A stretch of 5,863 bases of DNA from Rhodospirillaceae bacterium. GTDB lineage: Bacteria > Pseudomonadota > Alphaproteobacteria > Rhodospirillales > 2-02-FULL-58-16. Under the pieces are notes generated by a model that ran no database searches, had not been told where the DNA came from, and saw only the letters and a list, made by a program, of their open reading frames with translations. The stretch lies in the NCBI GenBank assembly GCA_030623425.1, contig JAUXMA010000123.1:1-5863 (forward strand). Direction: 5' to 3'. Both the position numbers and the translations under genes were made by a program. The first letter of the stretch is position 1. The number at the start of each line of letters is the position of its first letter. Positions 1-5,863 of the stretch are shown in pieces.

Positions 1-315
1 CGGGCCGACTGGATCGTCACGGCGGCGGTGCATTCGCCGGCATCTCTTTTCCGGGCCGCCGGCGCCGGCGCCGACGCGGTGCTGCTGTCGCCGGTGTTCG
101 CCACCGTCAGCCATCCCGATGTCGGCATGCTGGGACCGCTCAAATTCACCGCTTGGTGCCGATTGAGCCCGCTTCCGGTCTATGCCCTGGGCGGAATCTC
201 GACGGCCAACGTCCGCCGCCTTAAAGACTGCGGCAACGTCGGTTTCGCCGGGATCGGCGGGTTTTCGGAGGATTCGAAAAGACGGTCCGGGCGAGTCCCC
301 GTGAAGTCGCTATAG
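1..315 (+). CDS. Thiamine phosphate synthase / TenI family protein, C-terminal part (5' end outside window)
   Basis: The frame is open from base 1, so the gene starts outside the window and the in-frame ATG at 28 is internal. About 104 codons remain, ending in TAG. Visible TenI/ThiE features are TAAVHS near the left edge (the family's AxHS turn), GADAVLLSPVFATVSHP with the conserved SPVF segment, and the phosphate-binding glycine turn YALGGIS followed by GFAGIGGF. ThiE joins the hydroxymethylpyrimidine and thiazole phosphates to make thiamine phosphate in the cytoplasm; TenI relatives share the TIM-barrel fold but not always the reaction. The tail after GIGGF is short and basic and looks like a normal end rather than a break. 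Without the N-terminal half, true ThiE, a TenI-like protein or a Nudix-TenI fusion cannot be told apart. A 402-base gap separates it from the next gene, so it is probably not in the leuS operon. Confidence 0.85.
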   Translation, partial: RADWIVTAAVHSPASLFRAAGAGADAVLLSPVFATVSHPDVGMLGPLKFTAWCRLSPLPVYALGGISTANVRRLKDCGNVGFAGIGGFSEDSKRRSGRVPVKSL

Positions 316-343
316 TACCGAAATTGTCTTTAGTATAATTTAA

Positions 344-575
344 GGGTTGTCCTAGATAACGCTGCGGACAGTCCGGAAAAGCCCTTCATTCCGATGCTGG
401 CAGGAGTTCCATTTCCATCGGTTTGTCAAGGGGTTAACCCGCCTTCGGCGGCGCGAAGCGCCCTTGACAAACCGATGGAAATGGAAAAAGGATCAGCATC
501 GGAACGAAGGGGCGGTAGGGCACTGAAAACACGGATGGAAAACACCCCAAGATGACCGTTATCTAGGACAGCCCC
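344..575. mobile_element. MITE-like non-autonomous element with terminal inverted repeats and TAA duplication
   Basis: The left end (344-361, GGGTTGTCCTAGATAACG) matches the inverse of the right end (557-575, CGTTATCTAGGACAGCCCC) except for one T/C change and one missing G. TAA directly abuts both ends (341-343 and 576-578), as expected of a target duplication. Inside are two nested pairs of inverted arms, 382-399 with 494-511 (17 of 18 paired) and 409-432 with 461-484 (24 of 24 paired), around a GC-rich loop with its own hairpin (CCGCC-TTC-GGCGG, 439-451). A small hairpin, CGGAC-A-GTCCG, lies at 365-375. There is no reading frame of useful size, so a transposase would have to act in trans. 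A 3-bp TNA duplication and GGGG(C/T)TGTCC-type ends fit an IS5-family-like parent, but the family is inferred, not shown. Confidence 0.8.
409..484. repeat. Perfect 24-bp inverted repeat forming the core hairpin of the MITE-like element
   Basis: Bases 409-432 and 461-484 are exact reverse complements (24 bp) separated by a 28-base GC-rich loop, which contains a further short stem at 439-451. Transcribed RNA would form a very stable stem, extended outward by the second arm pair at 382-399/494-511. Read-through from the thiamine gene would meet this structure, so it could hamper transcription or protect RNA ends. There is no T-run after the stem, so it is not a classical intrinsic terminator. 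Confidence 0.85.
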
Positions 576-610
576 TAATTTTAATATAATAAAGTATAAT
601 TAAGAAATTG
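576..610 (+). promoter_or_regulatory. AT-rich stretch with TATAAT-like hexamers, candidate promoter for the DUF3576-leuS operon
   Basis: Directly right of the MITE-like element is a run that is almost all A and T, holding TATAAT at 585-590 and again at 595-600. Another TATAAT lies left of the element at 334-339, so the insertion split one AT-rich island. No good TTGACA-like box lies at 16-18 bases from either right-hand hexamer, so the call rests on composition and position only. If used, the 611-683 palindrome would fall in the 5' untranslated leader of the operon. Confidence 0.25.
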
Positions 611-683
611 GTTTTAGAACATGTCTATGTTGATAAGAATCGGCACCGGCCCGGTGCCGACCAATCTTGAAATGCTCTAGAAC
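611..683. repeat. 73-bp imperfect palindromic intergenic repeat with a perfect 21-base core
   Basis: The core at 640-660 is TCGGCACCGG-C-CCGGTGCCGA, two perfect 10-base arms around a single C. The outer ends also pair: 611-624 (GTTTTAGAACATGT) against 670-683 (AAATGCTCTAGAAC) in inverse, 11 of 14 matching, with less regular DNA between. Ends of the TTTAGAGCAT / ATGCTCTA kind resemble palindromic intergenic repeats that I recall from many alphaproteobacterial genomes, which is an inference from memory. As RNA it would fold into a long hairpin about 20-35 bases before the lipoprotein start. A dyad operator is the other reading, but arms that extend over the whole 73 bases favour a dispersed repeat. 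Confidence 0.6.
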
Positions 684-717
684 AACAGCTGCCGGAAAAA
701 TCATGGGATCGGAAGTC

Positions 718-1239
718 ATGCACTTTAAAAGTCACCAATCCAGCGGCCGTGGGAACGGGGCGCTCGCCGCCGCTCTGTTGTTGTTGGCGGCATCGTTTCT
801 GTCCTCTTGCATGGAGGAACGCGCCGCAGAAGCGCCGGCGCCTGTCGAAGTGCAATCGCCGGCCCTGTTTGGCGAAGGCGGCATCCTCGGCGCCTTGAGA
901 GAAGAACCCGTCACCACCATCGGGGTCAACAGCTTCTTGTGGCGGGCCTCGCTCGACACCATTTCCTTCATGCCGGTGAATTCGGCCGATCCTTTCGGGG
1001 GAGTGATCATCACCGATTGGTTTTCGCCCCGCGAAACGCCGAATGAACGCTTCAAGGTGAATGTCTATATCCTTGGCCGGGCGCTGCGCGCCGACGGCAT
1101 TCGGGTGGCGGTTTTCCATCAAGTTCAAAAAGGCAACGACTGGCGGGACATTGCCATTGATTCCAAGGTCGGGACGAAAGTCGAAGACGCCATCCTGACC
1201 AGGGCGCGGCAGCTTAGACATGAAACCATGCGCAAGTAA
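718..1239 (+). CDS. DUF3576-family lipoprotein of unknown function
   Basis: This is a 173-residue protein with a lipoprotein signal: a short polar start, a hydrophobic run ([12 protein letters not shown]) and a lipobox LSSC with the acylated cysteine at residue 31. It should be cut by signal peptidase II and anchored in a membrane facing the periplasm. The mature part carries a conserved-looking block: [12 protein letters not shown] (about 69-80), [11 protein letters not shown] (91-101) and [10 protein letters not shown] (109-118). I recognise this as the DUF3576 family, which alphaproteobacteria often carry just before leuS; its molecular role is not known. ATG 718 was chosen because GGATCGGAAG precedes it and it gives a compact signal. 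ATG 703, five residues earlier and preceded by GGAAAAA, is almost equally good. TTG 667 is unlikely because it lies inside the palindromic repeat. It is followed after 26 bases by leuS and probably shares its transcript. Confidence 0.88.
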   Translation: MHFKSHQSSGRGNGALAAALLLLAASFLSSCMEERAAEAPAPVEVQSPALFGEGGILGALREEPVTTIGVNSFLWRASLDTISFMPVNSADPFGGVIITDWFSPRETPNERFKVNVYILGRALRADGIRVAVFHQVQKGNDWRDIAIDSKVGTKVEDAILTRARQLRHETMRK

Positions 1240-1265
1240 TTCACGGGCGCCGACAGGAAAAATTC

Positions 1266-3830
1266 ATGTCGCGGTATAACTTCAAGCAAATCGAGGCCAA
1301 GTGGCAGGGCATTTGGGAAGAGCGCGGCTCGTTTAGCGTCCTCGAAGAGGAAGGCCGACCCAAATACTACGTCCTGGAGATGTTCCCCTACCCGTCCGGG
1401 CGCATTCATATGGGGCATGTTCGCAACTATACCTTGGGCGACGTGATCGCCCGCTATAAGCGCGCCCGCGGGTTCAACGTCCTCCATCCCATGGGCTGGG
1501 ACGCTTTCGGTTTGCCCGCCGAGAACGCCGCCATCGAGAACCGGGTCCATCCCGCCCGGTGGACGGCCGAAAACATCTCGACCATGCGAGCGCAACTCAA
1601 AACCATGGGCCTGTCCTATGACTGGAGCCGGGAATTGGCCACCTGCGATCCCGACTATTACCGCTTTGAGCAGAAGATGTTCCTGGATTTCCTTAAAGAG
1701 GGGCTGGTCTATCGCCAGGAGTCTTGGGTCAATTGGGACCCCGTCGAGAATACCGTTCTCGCCAACGAACAGGTGATCGACGGCAAGGGCTGGCGGTCCG
1801 GGGCGGAAGTGGAACGCCGCCGCCTTGCCCAGTGGTTCCTCCGCATCACCGCCTTCGCCGATGAATTGCTCGACGACCTGAAATCTCTTGAACGTTGGCC
1901 GGAGCGGGTCCGCCTGATGCAGGAGAACTGGATCGGCCGCTCGGAAGGGGCGCGCATGGTCTTCGAATTGGCCGGACGGAGCGATCGTCTGGAAATCTAC
2001 ACGACGCGGCAGGACACCATTTTCGGCGCCTCGTTTTGCGCCATCGCCGCCAACCATCCGCTCGCCCGGGAACTGGCCAAGGTGAACCAGGACCTCGCCG
2101 CCTTCATCGACCAATGCCACCAGCTCGGGAGCAGCGAAAAAGCCATCGAAACCGCCGAAAAGAAGGGATTTGACACCGGCGTCAGGGCCAGGCATCCGTT
2201 TATCGAGGGCCGGGAATTGCCTGTTTTTGTCGCCAACTTCGTGCTTATGGAGTACGGCACCGGGGCCATTTACGGCTGTCCGGCGCACGATCAGCGCGAC
2301 CTCGATTTCGCCCGCCAATACAAGCTCGACGTCATTCCCGTCGTCGCTCCGCCGGAGGTCGATCCGGCGTCCTTCGTCATCGGCGAGGCGGCCTATACGG
2401 GCGACGGGGTTCTGATCAATTCGGACTTTCTCGATGGCCTGTCGGTGGAAAAAGCCAAGGCGGAAACCGTCAACCGTCTCGAAGCCGTCGATGCCGGCGT
2501 CGGGGCGGTCAATTATCGTCTGCTCGATTGGGGTGTTTCCCGGCAACGCTACTGGGGCTGCCCGATCCCGGTAATCCACTGCGGCGATTGCGGCACGGTT
2601 CCGGTCCGCGAAGAAGACCTGCCCGTTGTCCTTCCCGATGACGTCGACCTGACGGTGGCGGGCAATCCGCTGGAAATCCACCCGACATGGAAGAATGTGG
2701 ATTGTCCCAACTGCGGCAAGCCGGCGCGAAGGGAAACCGATACGTTCGACACCTTCTTCGAATCCTCCTGGTATTTCGCCAGGTTCTGCTCACCCCATGC
2801 CGAAACCGCCTTTTCCCGGCAGGCCGTCGATTACTGGCTGCCGGTGGACCAGTACATCGGCGGCATCGAACACGCGGTGCTGCATCTCCTTTACTCGCGT
2901 TTCTTCACTCGCGCCTTGCGCCAATGCGGGTATCTAGGCATCAAGGAACCCTTCGCCGGCCTGCTGACCCAGGGGATGGTCTGTCATCGGACCTACCAAA
3001 CCGCCAATGGCGAATGGGTGTTTCCCGACGATGTCAGCCGTCGGGACGACGGCACGCCGGCGCGGGCCGGCGACAACGCACCGGTCACAGTCGGCCGCTC
3101 GGAAAAGATGAGCAAGTCGAAAAAGAATATCGTCGATCCCGCCACCATTATCGACTCTTACGGCGCCGATACGGCGCGCTTGTTCATGCTTTCCGACAGC
3201 CCGCCCGACAGGGATCTGGACTGGACGGAATCAGGCGTTGACGGCGCCTGGCGTTTTCTCAATCGTTTGTGGCGATGTGTTACTCAATCGAAGGTAGAAT
3301 TACCTGCTCCCGGGACTCCCAAGCCCGAGTTTCTTTCGCCGCCCGCCGAAGAAGCGCACCGGGCCATTCACAAAACCGTTTTCGCCGTATCCGGCGACTT
3401 GCAGCGGTTTCATTTCAACAAGGCCGTCGCCCGGATCCGGGAATTGACCAATTTGCTGGAAGACCTGAAGGAAAACCGGGACGATACCGCCTGGGTTCTT
3501 CGTCTCGGGTTTGAGGCGGTGGTCCGTTTGATCGGCCCGATGACGCCGCACTTGGCCGAGGAACTTTGGCAACGGCTTGGCCACGAATGCCCGCTGGCGG
3601 ATACGCCCTGGCCGGAGGTCGATGACAGGTTGCTTGTCGATGCCAGCGTCACCGTCGCCGTTCAGGTCAACGGCAAACTGCGCGGTACCGTGCGATTGCC
3701 CAAAAACTGCGAGCGCGGGGCGGCGGAAAAGGCGGCCCTGGCATTGCCGAAGGTCGGCGCCGCCATCGCCGGCAAGCCCGTTCGCAAAGTCATCGTGGTT
3801 GCGGATCGGGTGATCAATGTCGTTCTTTAG
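1266..3830 (+). CDS. leuS: Leucyl-tRNA synthetase
   Basis: This cytoplasmic class I synthetase charges tRNA-Leu with leucine using ATP. It has 854 residues, close to the usual bacterial length of about 860. The Rossmann catalytic core has HMGH (48-51) in place of HIGH, and KMSKS is at 614-618. The inserted CP1 editing domain has the threonine-rich TTRQDT (246-251) and CPAHDQRD, whose aspartate 342 corresponds to the amino-acid-sensing editing Asp345 of E. coli. WVNWDP and LANEQVIDG mark the region before editing. Cysteines 439/442 and 480/483 form two CxxC pairs, a probable zinc ribbon in the leucine-specific region, which E. coli LeuRS lacks. The C-terminal part has the anticodon-binding helices and the VQVNGKLRG end domain. 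Glutamine replaces the usual proline in TTRPDT. ATG 1266 has AGGAAA about eight bases upstream. The end overlaps lptE by 14 bases. Confidence 0.98.
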   Translation: MSRYNFKQIEAKWQGIWEERGSFSVLEEEGRPKYYVLEMFPYPSGRIHMGHVRNYTLGDVIARYKRARGFNVLHPMGWDAFGLPAENAAIENRVHPARWTAENISTMRAQLKTMGLSYDWSRELATCDPDYYRFEQKMFLDFLKEGLVYRQESWVNWDPVENTVLANEQVIDGKGWRSGAEVERRRLAQWFLRITAFADELLDDLKSLERWPERVRLMQENWIGRSEGARMVFELAGRSDRLEIYTTRQDTIFGASFCAIAANHPLARELAKVNQDLAAFIDQCHQLGSSEKAIETAEKKGFDTGVRARHPFIEGRELPVFVANFVLMEYGTGAIYGCPAHDQRDLDFARQYKLDVIPVVAPPEVDPASFVIGEAAYTGDGVLINSDFLDGLSVEKAKAETVNRLEAVDAGVGAVNYRLLDWGVSRQRYWGCPIPVIHCGDCGTVPVREEDLPVVLPDDVDLTVAGNPLEIHPTWKNVDCPNCGKPARRETDTFDTFFESSWYFARFCSPHAETAFSRQAVDYWLPVDQYIGGIEHAVLHLLYSRFFTRALRQCGYLGIKEPFAGLLTQGMVCHRTYQTANGEWVFPDDVSRRDDGTPARAGDNAPVTVGRSEKMSKSKKNIVDPATIIDSYGADTARLFMLSDSPPDRDLDWTESGVDGAWRFLNRLWRCVTQSKVELPAPGTPKPEFLSPPAEEAHRAIHKTVFAVSGDLQRFHFNKAVARIRELTNLLEDLKENRDDTAWVLRLGFEAVVRLIGPMTPHLAEELWQRLGHECPLADTPWPEVDDRLLVDASVTVAVQVNGKLRGTVRLPKNCERGAAEKAALALPKVGAAIAGKPVRKVIVVADRVINVVL

Positions 3831-4356
3831 ACCATTTGTTTTGCTGGCCTCCCTGGCGTTTGTCGGCGCCTGTGGATTCCGCCCCCTTTACGGTGGCGGC
3901 CAAGCGGGCGGCGTATCCGCCAATCTGGCCGCCATCCAGATCCAGCCGATTGCCGAGCGCACGGGTCAGCTGCTTCACAATCACCTCCTCGATCTTCTCA
4001 ATCCCAGGGGCCGTCCCACGGCTCCCCGGTATCAACTGCGGGTGAGCTTGCAGGAATCCATCGAAAAATTGGTGGTCCGCAAGAACGCCTTCGCGACCCG
4101 CGCCAACTTTAACCTGTCGGCAAAGTTACGGCTCTACACAATCCGCGGCGGCAAGGTTGATACGGGCGAACTTGTTTTCGACGAAGAAACCCGGACCGTC
4201 AGCAGTTACAACATCATGAATGCCGAATTTGCCACTTTGATGACGGAAAAGGATGCCAAGTCCAGAGCCGCCCGGCAGATCGCCGATGACATTCGAACCC
4301 GTCTGAGCCTTTTCTTTTTGCAGATGCAAGCGGCGGCGCAAAAGACCGGCAAGTGA
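3817..4356 (+). CDS. lptE: LPS-assembly lipoprotein LptE
   Basis: LptE plugs the LptD barrel in the outer membrane and helps place lipopolysaccharide in the outer leaflet. The 179-residue product starts with a lipoprotein signal ([19 protein letters not shown]) with lipobox VGAC and the acylated cysteine at residue 19. It is followed at once by GFRPLYGG, the hallmark start of mature LptE. The rest, with [22 protein letters not shown] and a charged helical tail ending in [10 protein letters not shown], fits the family's small alpha/beta fold and length. The start lies inside the end of leuS (14-base overlap, different frame) and no strong ribosome binding site is obvious, so translation is probably coupled to leuS. 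Its stop overlaps the holA start. This leuS-lptE-holA order is common in proteobacteria. Confidence 0.95.
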   Translation: MSFFRPFVLLASLAFVGACGFRPLYGGGQAGGVSANLAAIQIQPIAERTGQLLHNHLLDLLNPRGRPTAPRYQLRVSLQESIEKLVVRKNAFATRANFNLSAKLRLYTIRGGKVDTGELVFDEETRTVSSYNIMNAEFATLMTEKDAKSRAARQIADDIRTRLSLFFLQMQAAAQKTGK

Positions 4357-5387
4357 AGATAACCGGCCATGGCATCGAAAGTTTTCTCCGCCGGCCGGGC
4401 GCGGAAGTCATTTGCGTCTTGGTTTACGGACCCGACCAAGGATTGGTGCGGGAACGGACCGATACCCTGGTCCGAACCGTGTCCGGGAATTTAAACGACC
4501 CTTTCCGCGTCGTCGAGTTGAGCGGCGGCGACTTGACCGCCGATCCCCGGCGCCTGGCCGACGAGGCGGCGGCTTTGGCCTTTACCGGCGGCCGCCGCGT
4601 TGTCCGGGTGCGGGACGTCGGCGAGGCTGTAGCCGAGGTCTTCGAGGCCTTTCTCGGCGATCCCGAGGGAGACGCCCTGGTGGTTGTCGAAGCCGGCGAC
4701 CTTGGGCCGCGCTCGTCCCTTCGCGGGCTCTGCGAGCGGGCCGCCAACGCCGCCGCCCTGGCCTGCTACGGCGACGACGGCGACAGTCTCCGGCAAGTGA
4801 TCGTCGAATCCCTCGGCCGCCACGGCTTGCGGGCGTCGGGGGATGCCCTGGCCTTTCTCGCCGCCAACCTGGGAAGCGATCGTTTGGCGACGCGCGGCGA
4901 GCTGGACAAGCTGGCCCTTTACAAAGGCGAACCGGGCACGGTCGGCCTGGACGACGCCGTCGCCTGCGTCGGCGACAACGCCGCCATGACCATGGATGCC
5001 ATCATCCACGCCGCCGGCTGCGGCGAGCAAGCGGAACTTGACCGGACGCTCGCCCGGGCTTTTTCGGAGGGCGTTCAGCCGGTCGGGATTTTAAGGGCTA
5101 CCGCGCGGCATCTCCAGCGCCTGCATCTGGCTTCCGCCATGGTCGCCGCCGGCTGCTCTGCCGATCAGGCCATGAAAGCCTTGAAGCCGCGGGTGTTTTT
5201 CAAGTTTACCGGCCGTTTCCGCGATCAGTTGCGGCGCTGGTCTACTCGGCGCCTCGCCGACGCTCTCGATCTTGTCACCGAGGCCGAGCTCCTTTGCAAA
5301 ACCTCGGGCCTGCCCCCGGAGGTCATTTGCGGCCGCGCCCTTTTACGCATCTCGCAGACGGCGCGAACGGGTGGATCGCGGCGTTGA
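4353..5387 (+). CDS. holA: DNA polymerase III delta subunit
   Basis: Delta is the clamp-loader subunit that opens the beta sliding clamp during DNA polymerase III loading. The 344-residue length matches the family (E. coli 343). The N-terminal domain shows VYGPDQGLVRER (24-35), the degenerate nucleotide-site region of this AAA+-like fold, then DPFRVVELSG (49-58), the segment ADEAAALAFTGGRRVVRVRD (69-88) typical of alphaproteobacterial delta, and the C-terminal LPPEVICGRALLRIS in the collar domain. Delta has no working ATP site, so the lack of a proper Walker A is normal. The start is GTG at 4353, which overlaps the lptE stop as GTGA and indicates coupled translation. No in-frame ATG gives a better complete N-terminus. 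It appears to be the last gene of the operon, since composition changes directly after it. No intrinsic terminator is visible downstream. Confidence 0.95.
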   Translation: MKITGHGIESFLRRPGAEVICVLVYGPDQGLVRERTDTLVRTVSGNLNDPFRVVELSGGDLTADPRRLADEAAALAFTGGRRVVRVRDVGEAVAEVFEAFLGDPEGDALVVVEAGDLGPRSSLRGLCERAANAAALACYGDDGDSLRQVIVESLGRHGLRASGDALAFLAANLGSDRLATRGELDKLALYKGEPGTVGLDDAVACVGDNAAMTMDAIIHAAGCGEQAELDRTLARAFSEGVQPVGILRATARHLQRLHLASAMVAAGCSADQAMKALKPRVFFKFTGRFRDQLRRWSTRRLADALDLVTEAELLCKTSGLPPEVICGRALLRISQTARTGGSRR

Positions 5388-5392
5388 TTCGC

Positions 5393-5424
5393 TTGCAATC
5401 GGGAAATGTCAGCTGGGATATAAT
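5393..5424 (+). promoter_or_regulatory. Candidate promoter (TTGCAA ... TATAAT) before the terminal membrane gene
   Basis: TATAAT at 5419-5424 is a perfect -10 hexamer, with TTGCAA at 5393-5398 upstream. The 20-base spacer is longer than the usual 17, so the -35 box is doubtful. Placed just past holA and about 120 bases before the start at 5542, it would give a leader of about 110 bases that includes the perfect 10-base palindrome TCACCGGTGA (5449-5458) and a run of seven C (5484-5490). No other gene or clear terminator is seen between 5388 and 5541. Confidence 0.35.
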
Positions 5425-5541
5425 TAGCCGTGTACCATTCGGATGGGGTCACCGGTGAACTTACAAGACTTTTGCAGATAGTCACCCCCCCGCGATGTTC
5501 CATTTTTCCTACGGCTTAGTGTGTTGCTAGGTGGAAGCTTC

Positions 5542-5863
5542 ATGAGTGCCCCCAAATGGTTGGGTGCCATCTTCCTAATAGTCTTCTCCTTCTTTGCTAT
5601 CATCTTCACCTCTATAGGTATTATTATAGTAATTGCTTATGTATTATTTGGTCTGAGGGGAGACGAAGAACATGTTGTAGTGATGTTGATTTTTCCAATG
5701 ATCGTCCCTGTCATGATCGTTGGTTATTGTCTATTGATCCGCACACCGCCGAACCTCCTCAAGACTGGGCTGTCATACAAGGGCTTGGTTCAAGCTTATT
5801 GGGATGACACTAAAAGGCTTGGCAATCTTCTTAGAAAAATGTGGGGAGAGGAATGGCCTTCCC
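5542..5863 (+). CDS. Unrecognised two-helix membrane protein, 3' end outside window
   Basis: The frame opens with ATG 5542 and stays open to the window end (107 full codons), so it is easily missed by a search that needs a stop. AGGTGGAAG (5529-5537) is a convincing ribosome binding site. In-frame GTG 5521 and TTG 5524 are weaker starts, and an in-frame TAG at 5479 bounds it. The product begins MSAPKWLGAIF. It has a long hydrophobic segment (about 7-38), a short acidic turn RGDEEH (39-44), a second hydrophobic segment (45-66), then a tail rich in basic and aromatic residues (RTPPNLLKTGL, AYWDDTKRLGNLLRKMWGEEW). The positive-inside rule suggests both ends face the cytoplasm. I do not recognise the family. 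Codons such as ATA, TTA, CTA and GTA are frequent here and scarce in the operon, suggesting an acquired gene. The overlapping frame at 5556-5807 is a shadow. Confidence 0.7.
   Translation, partial: MSAPKWLGAIFLIVFSFFAIIFTSIGIIIVIAYVLFGLRGDEEHVVVMLIFPMIVPVMIVGYCLLIRTPPNLLKTGLSYKGLVQAYWDDTKRLGNLLRKMWGEEWPS

Noticed and set aside
421..470. Outward-facing TTGACA hexamers in both arms of the MITE-like element as -35 boxes
   Set aside because: No -10-like hexamer lies at 16-18 bases on either side; the pairing of hexamers follows from the palindrome.
409..484. Paired repeats as a CRISPR array or intrinsic terminator
   Set aside because: The two copies are inverted rather than direct and there are only two; no T-run follows the stem.
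667..717. TTG at 667 as start of the lipoprotein
   Set aside because: It lies within the palindromic repeat, has no ribosome binding site, and adds a polar N-terminal extension that spoils the signal peptide.
625..1221. Antisense frame of 198 codons over the lipoprotein gene
   Set aside because: The + strand has a clear signal peptide, lipobox and family motifs; the - strand translation is low-complexity and Arg/Gly-rich.
1125..2681. Long antisense frame of 518 codons on the - strand across leuS
   Set aside because: It lies opposite well-supported leuS, has no recognisable motif or ribosome binding site, and such open antisense frames are common in GC-rich genes.
4412..5041. 209-codon Arg/Gly-rich + frame inside holA
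   Set aside because: It is a frame-shifted shadow of holA with arginine-rich low-complexity content typical of GC-rich coding DNA.
5430..5519. Small GTG frame of 29 codons before the membrane gene, with a GELTRLLQ stretch recalling the start of some ECF sigma factors
   Set aside because: It has no ribosome binding site and the likeness covers only a few residues, so it cannot be told from chance.
5556..5807. 83-codon + frame overlapping the terminal membrane gene
   Set aside because: Its product is a Cys/His/Tyr-rich mixture with no membrane topology and no good ribosome binding site; the frame from 5542 explains the region better.

Overview
The window looks like a piece of an alphaproteobacterial chromosome, probably of the Rhodospirillales type. 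This rests on gene order and protein character: a DUF3576-type lipoprotein, leuS, lptE and holA in tight succession, and a leucyl-tRNA synthetase with the [13 protein letters not shown] and CPAHDQRD variants that I associate with that class. The core genes are GC-rich and all on the + strand. No species can be assigned from the sequence alone.

Layout. Positions 1-315 hold the C-terminal part of a thiamine phosphate synthase/TenI-type enzyme, cut by the window edge. Positions 316-717 are a 402-base gap without a gene. The gap is largely filled by two unrelated palindromic elements: a 232-bp MITE-like element (344-575) with terminal inverted repeats and an apparent TAA target duplication, and a 73-bp imperfect palindrome (611-683) with a perfect 10-bp-arm core. 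Both sit in or beside AT-rich DNA that probably carried the promoter of the downstream operon. From 718 to 5387 runs a compact presumed operon: DUF3576 lipoprotein, leuS (26-base gap), lptE (14-base overlap) and holA (4-base GTGA overlap). It joins leucine tRNA charging, lipopolysaccharide assembly at the outer membrane and loading of the replication clamp, with one lipoprotein of unknown function at its head.

After holA the sequence changes. Positions 5388-5541 are a non-coding stretch with a TATAAT-like promoter candidate. At 5542 an AT-richer reading frame begins with a good ribosome binding site and runs off the window end. It encodes a two-helix membrane protein that I do not recognise, and its composition and codon use differ from the operon, so the right edge is probably the start of an accessory or acquired segment.

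No CRISPR array, tRNA, rRNA, complete insertion sequence or recognisable defence system is visible. The most notable items are the MITE-like element, the second palindromic repeat beside it, and the unlisted partial membrane gene at the right end.
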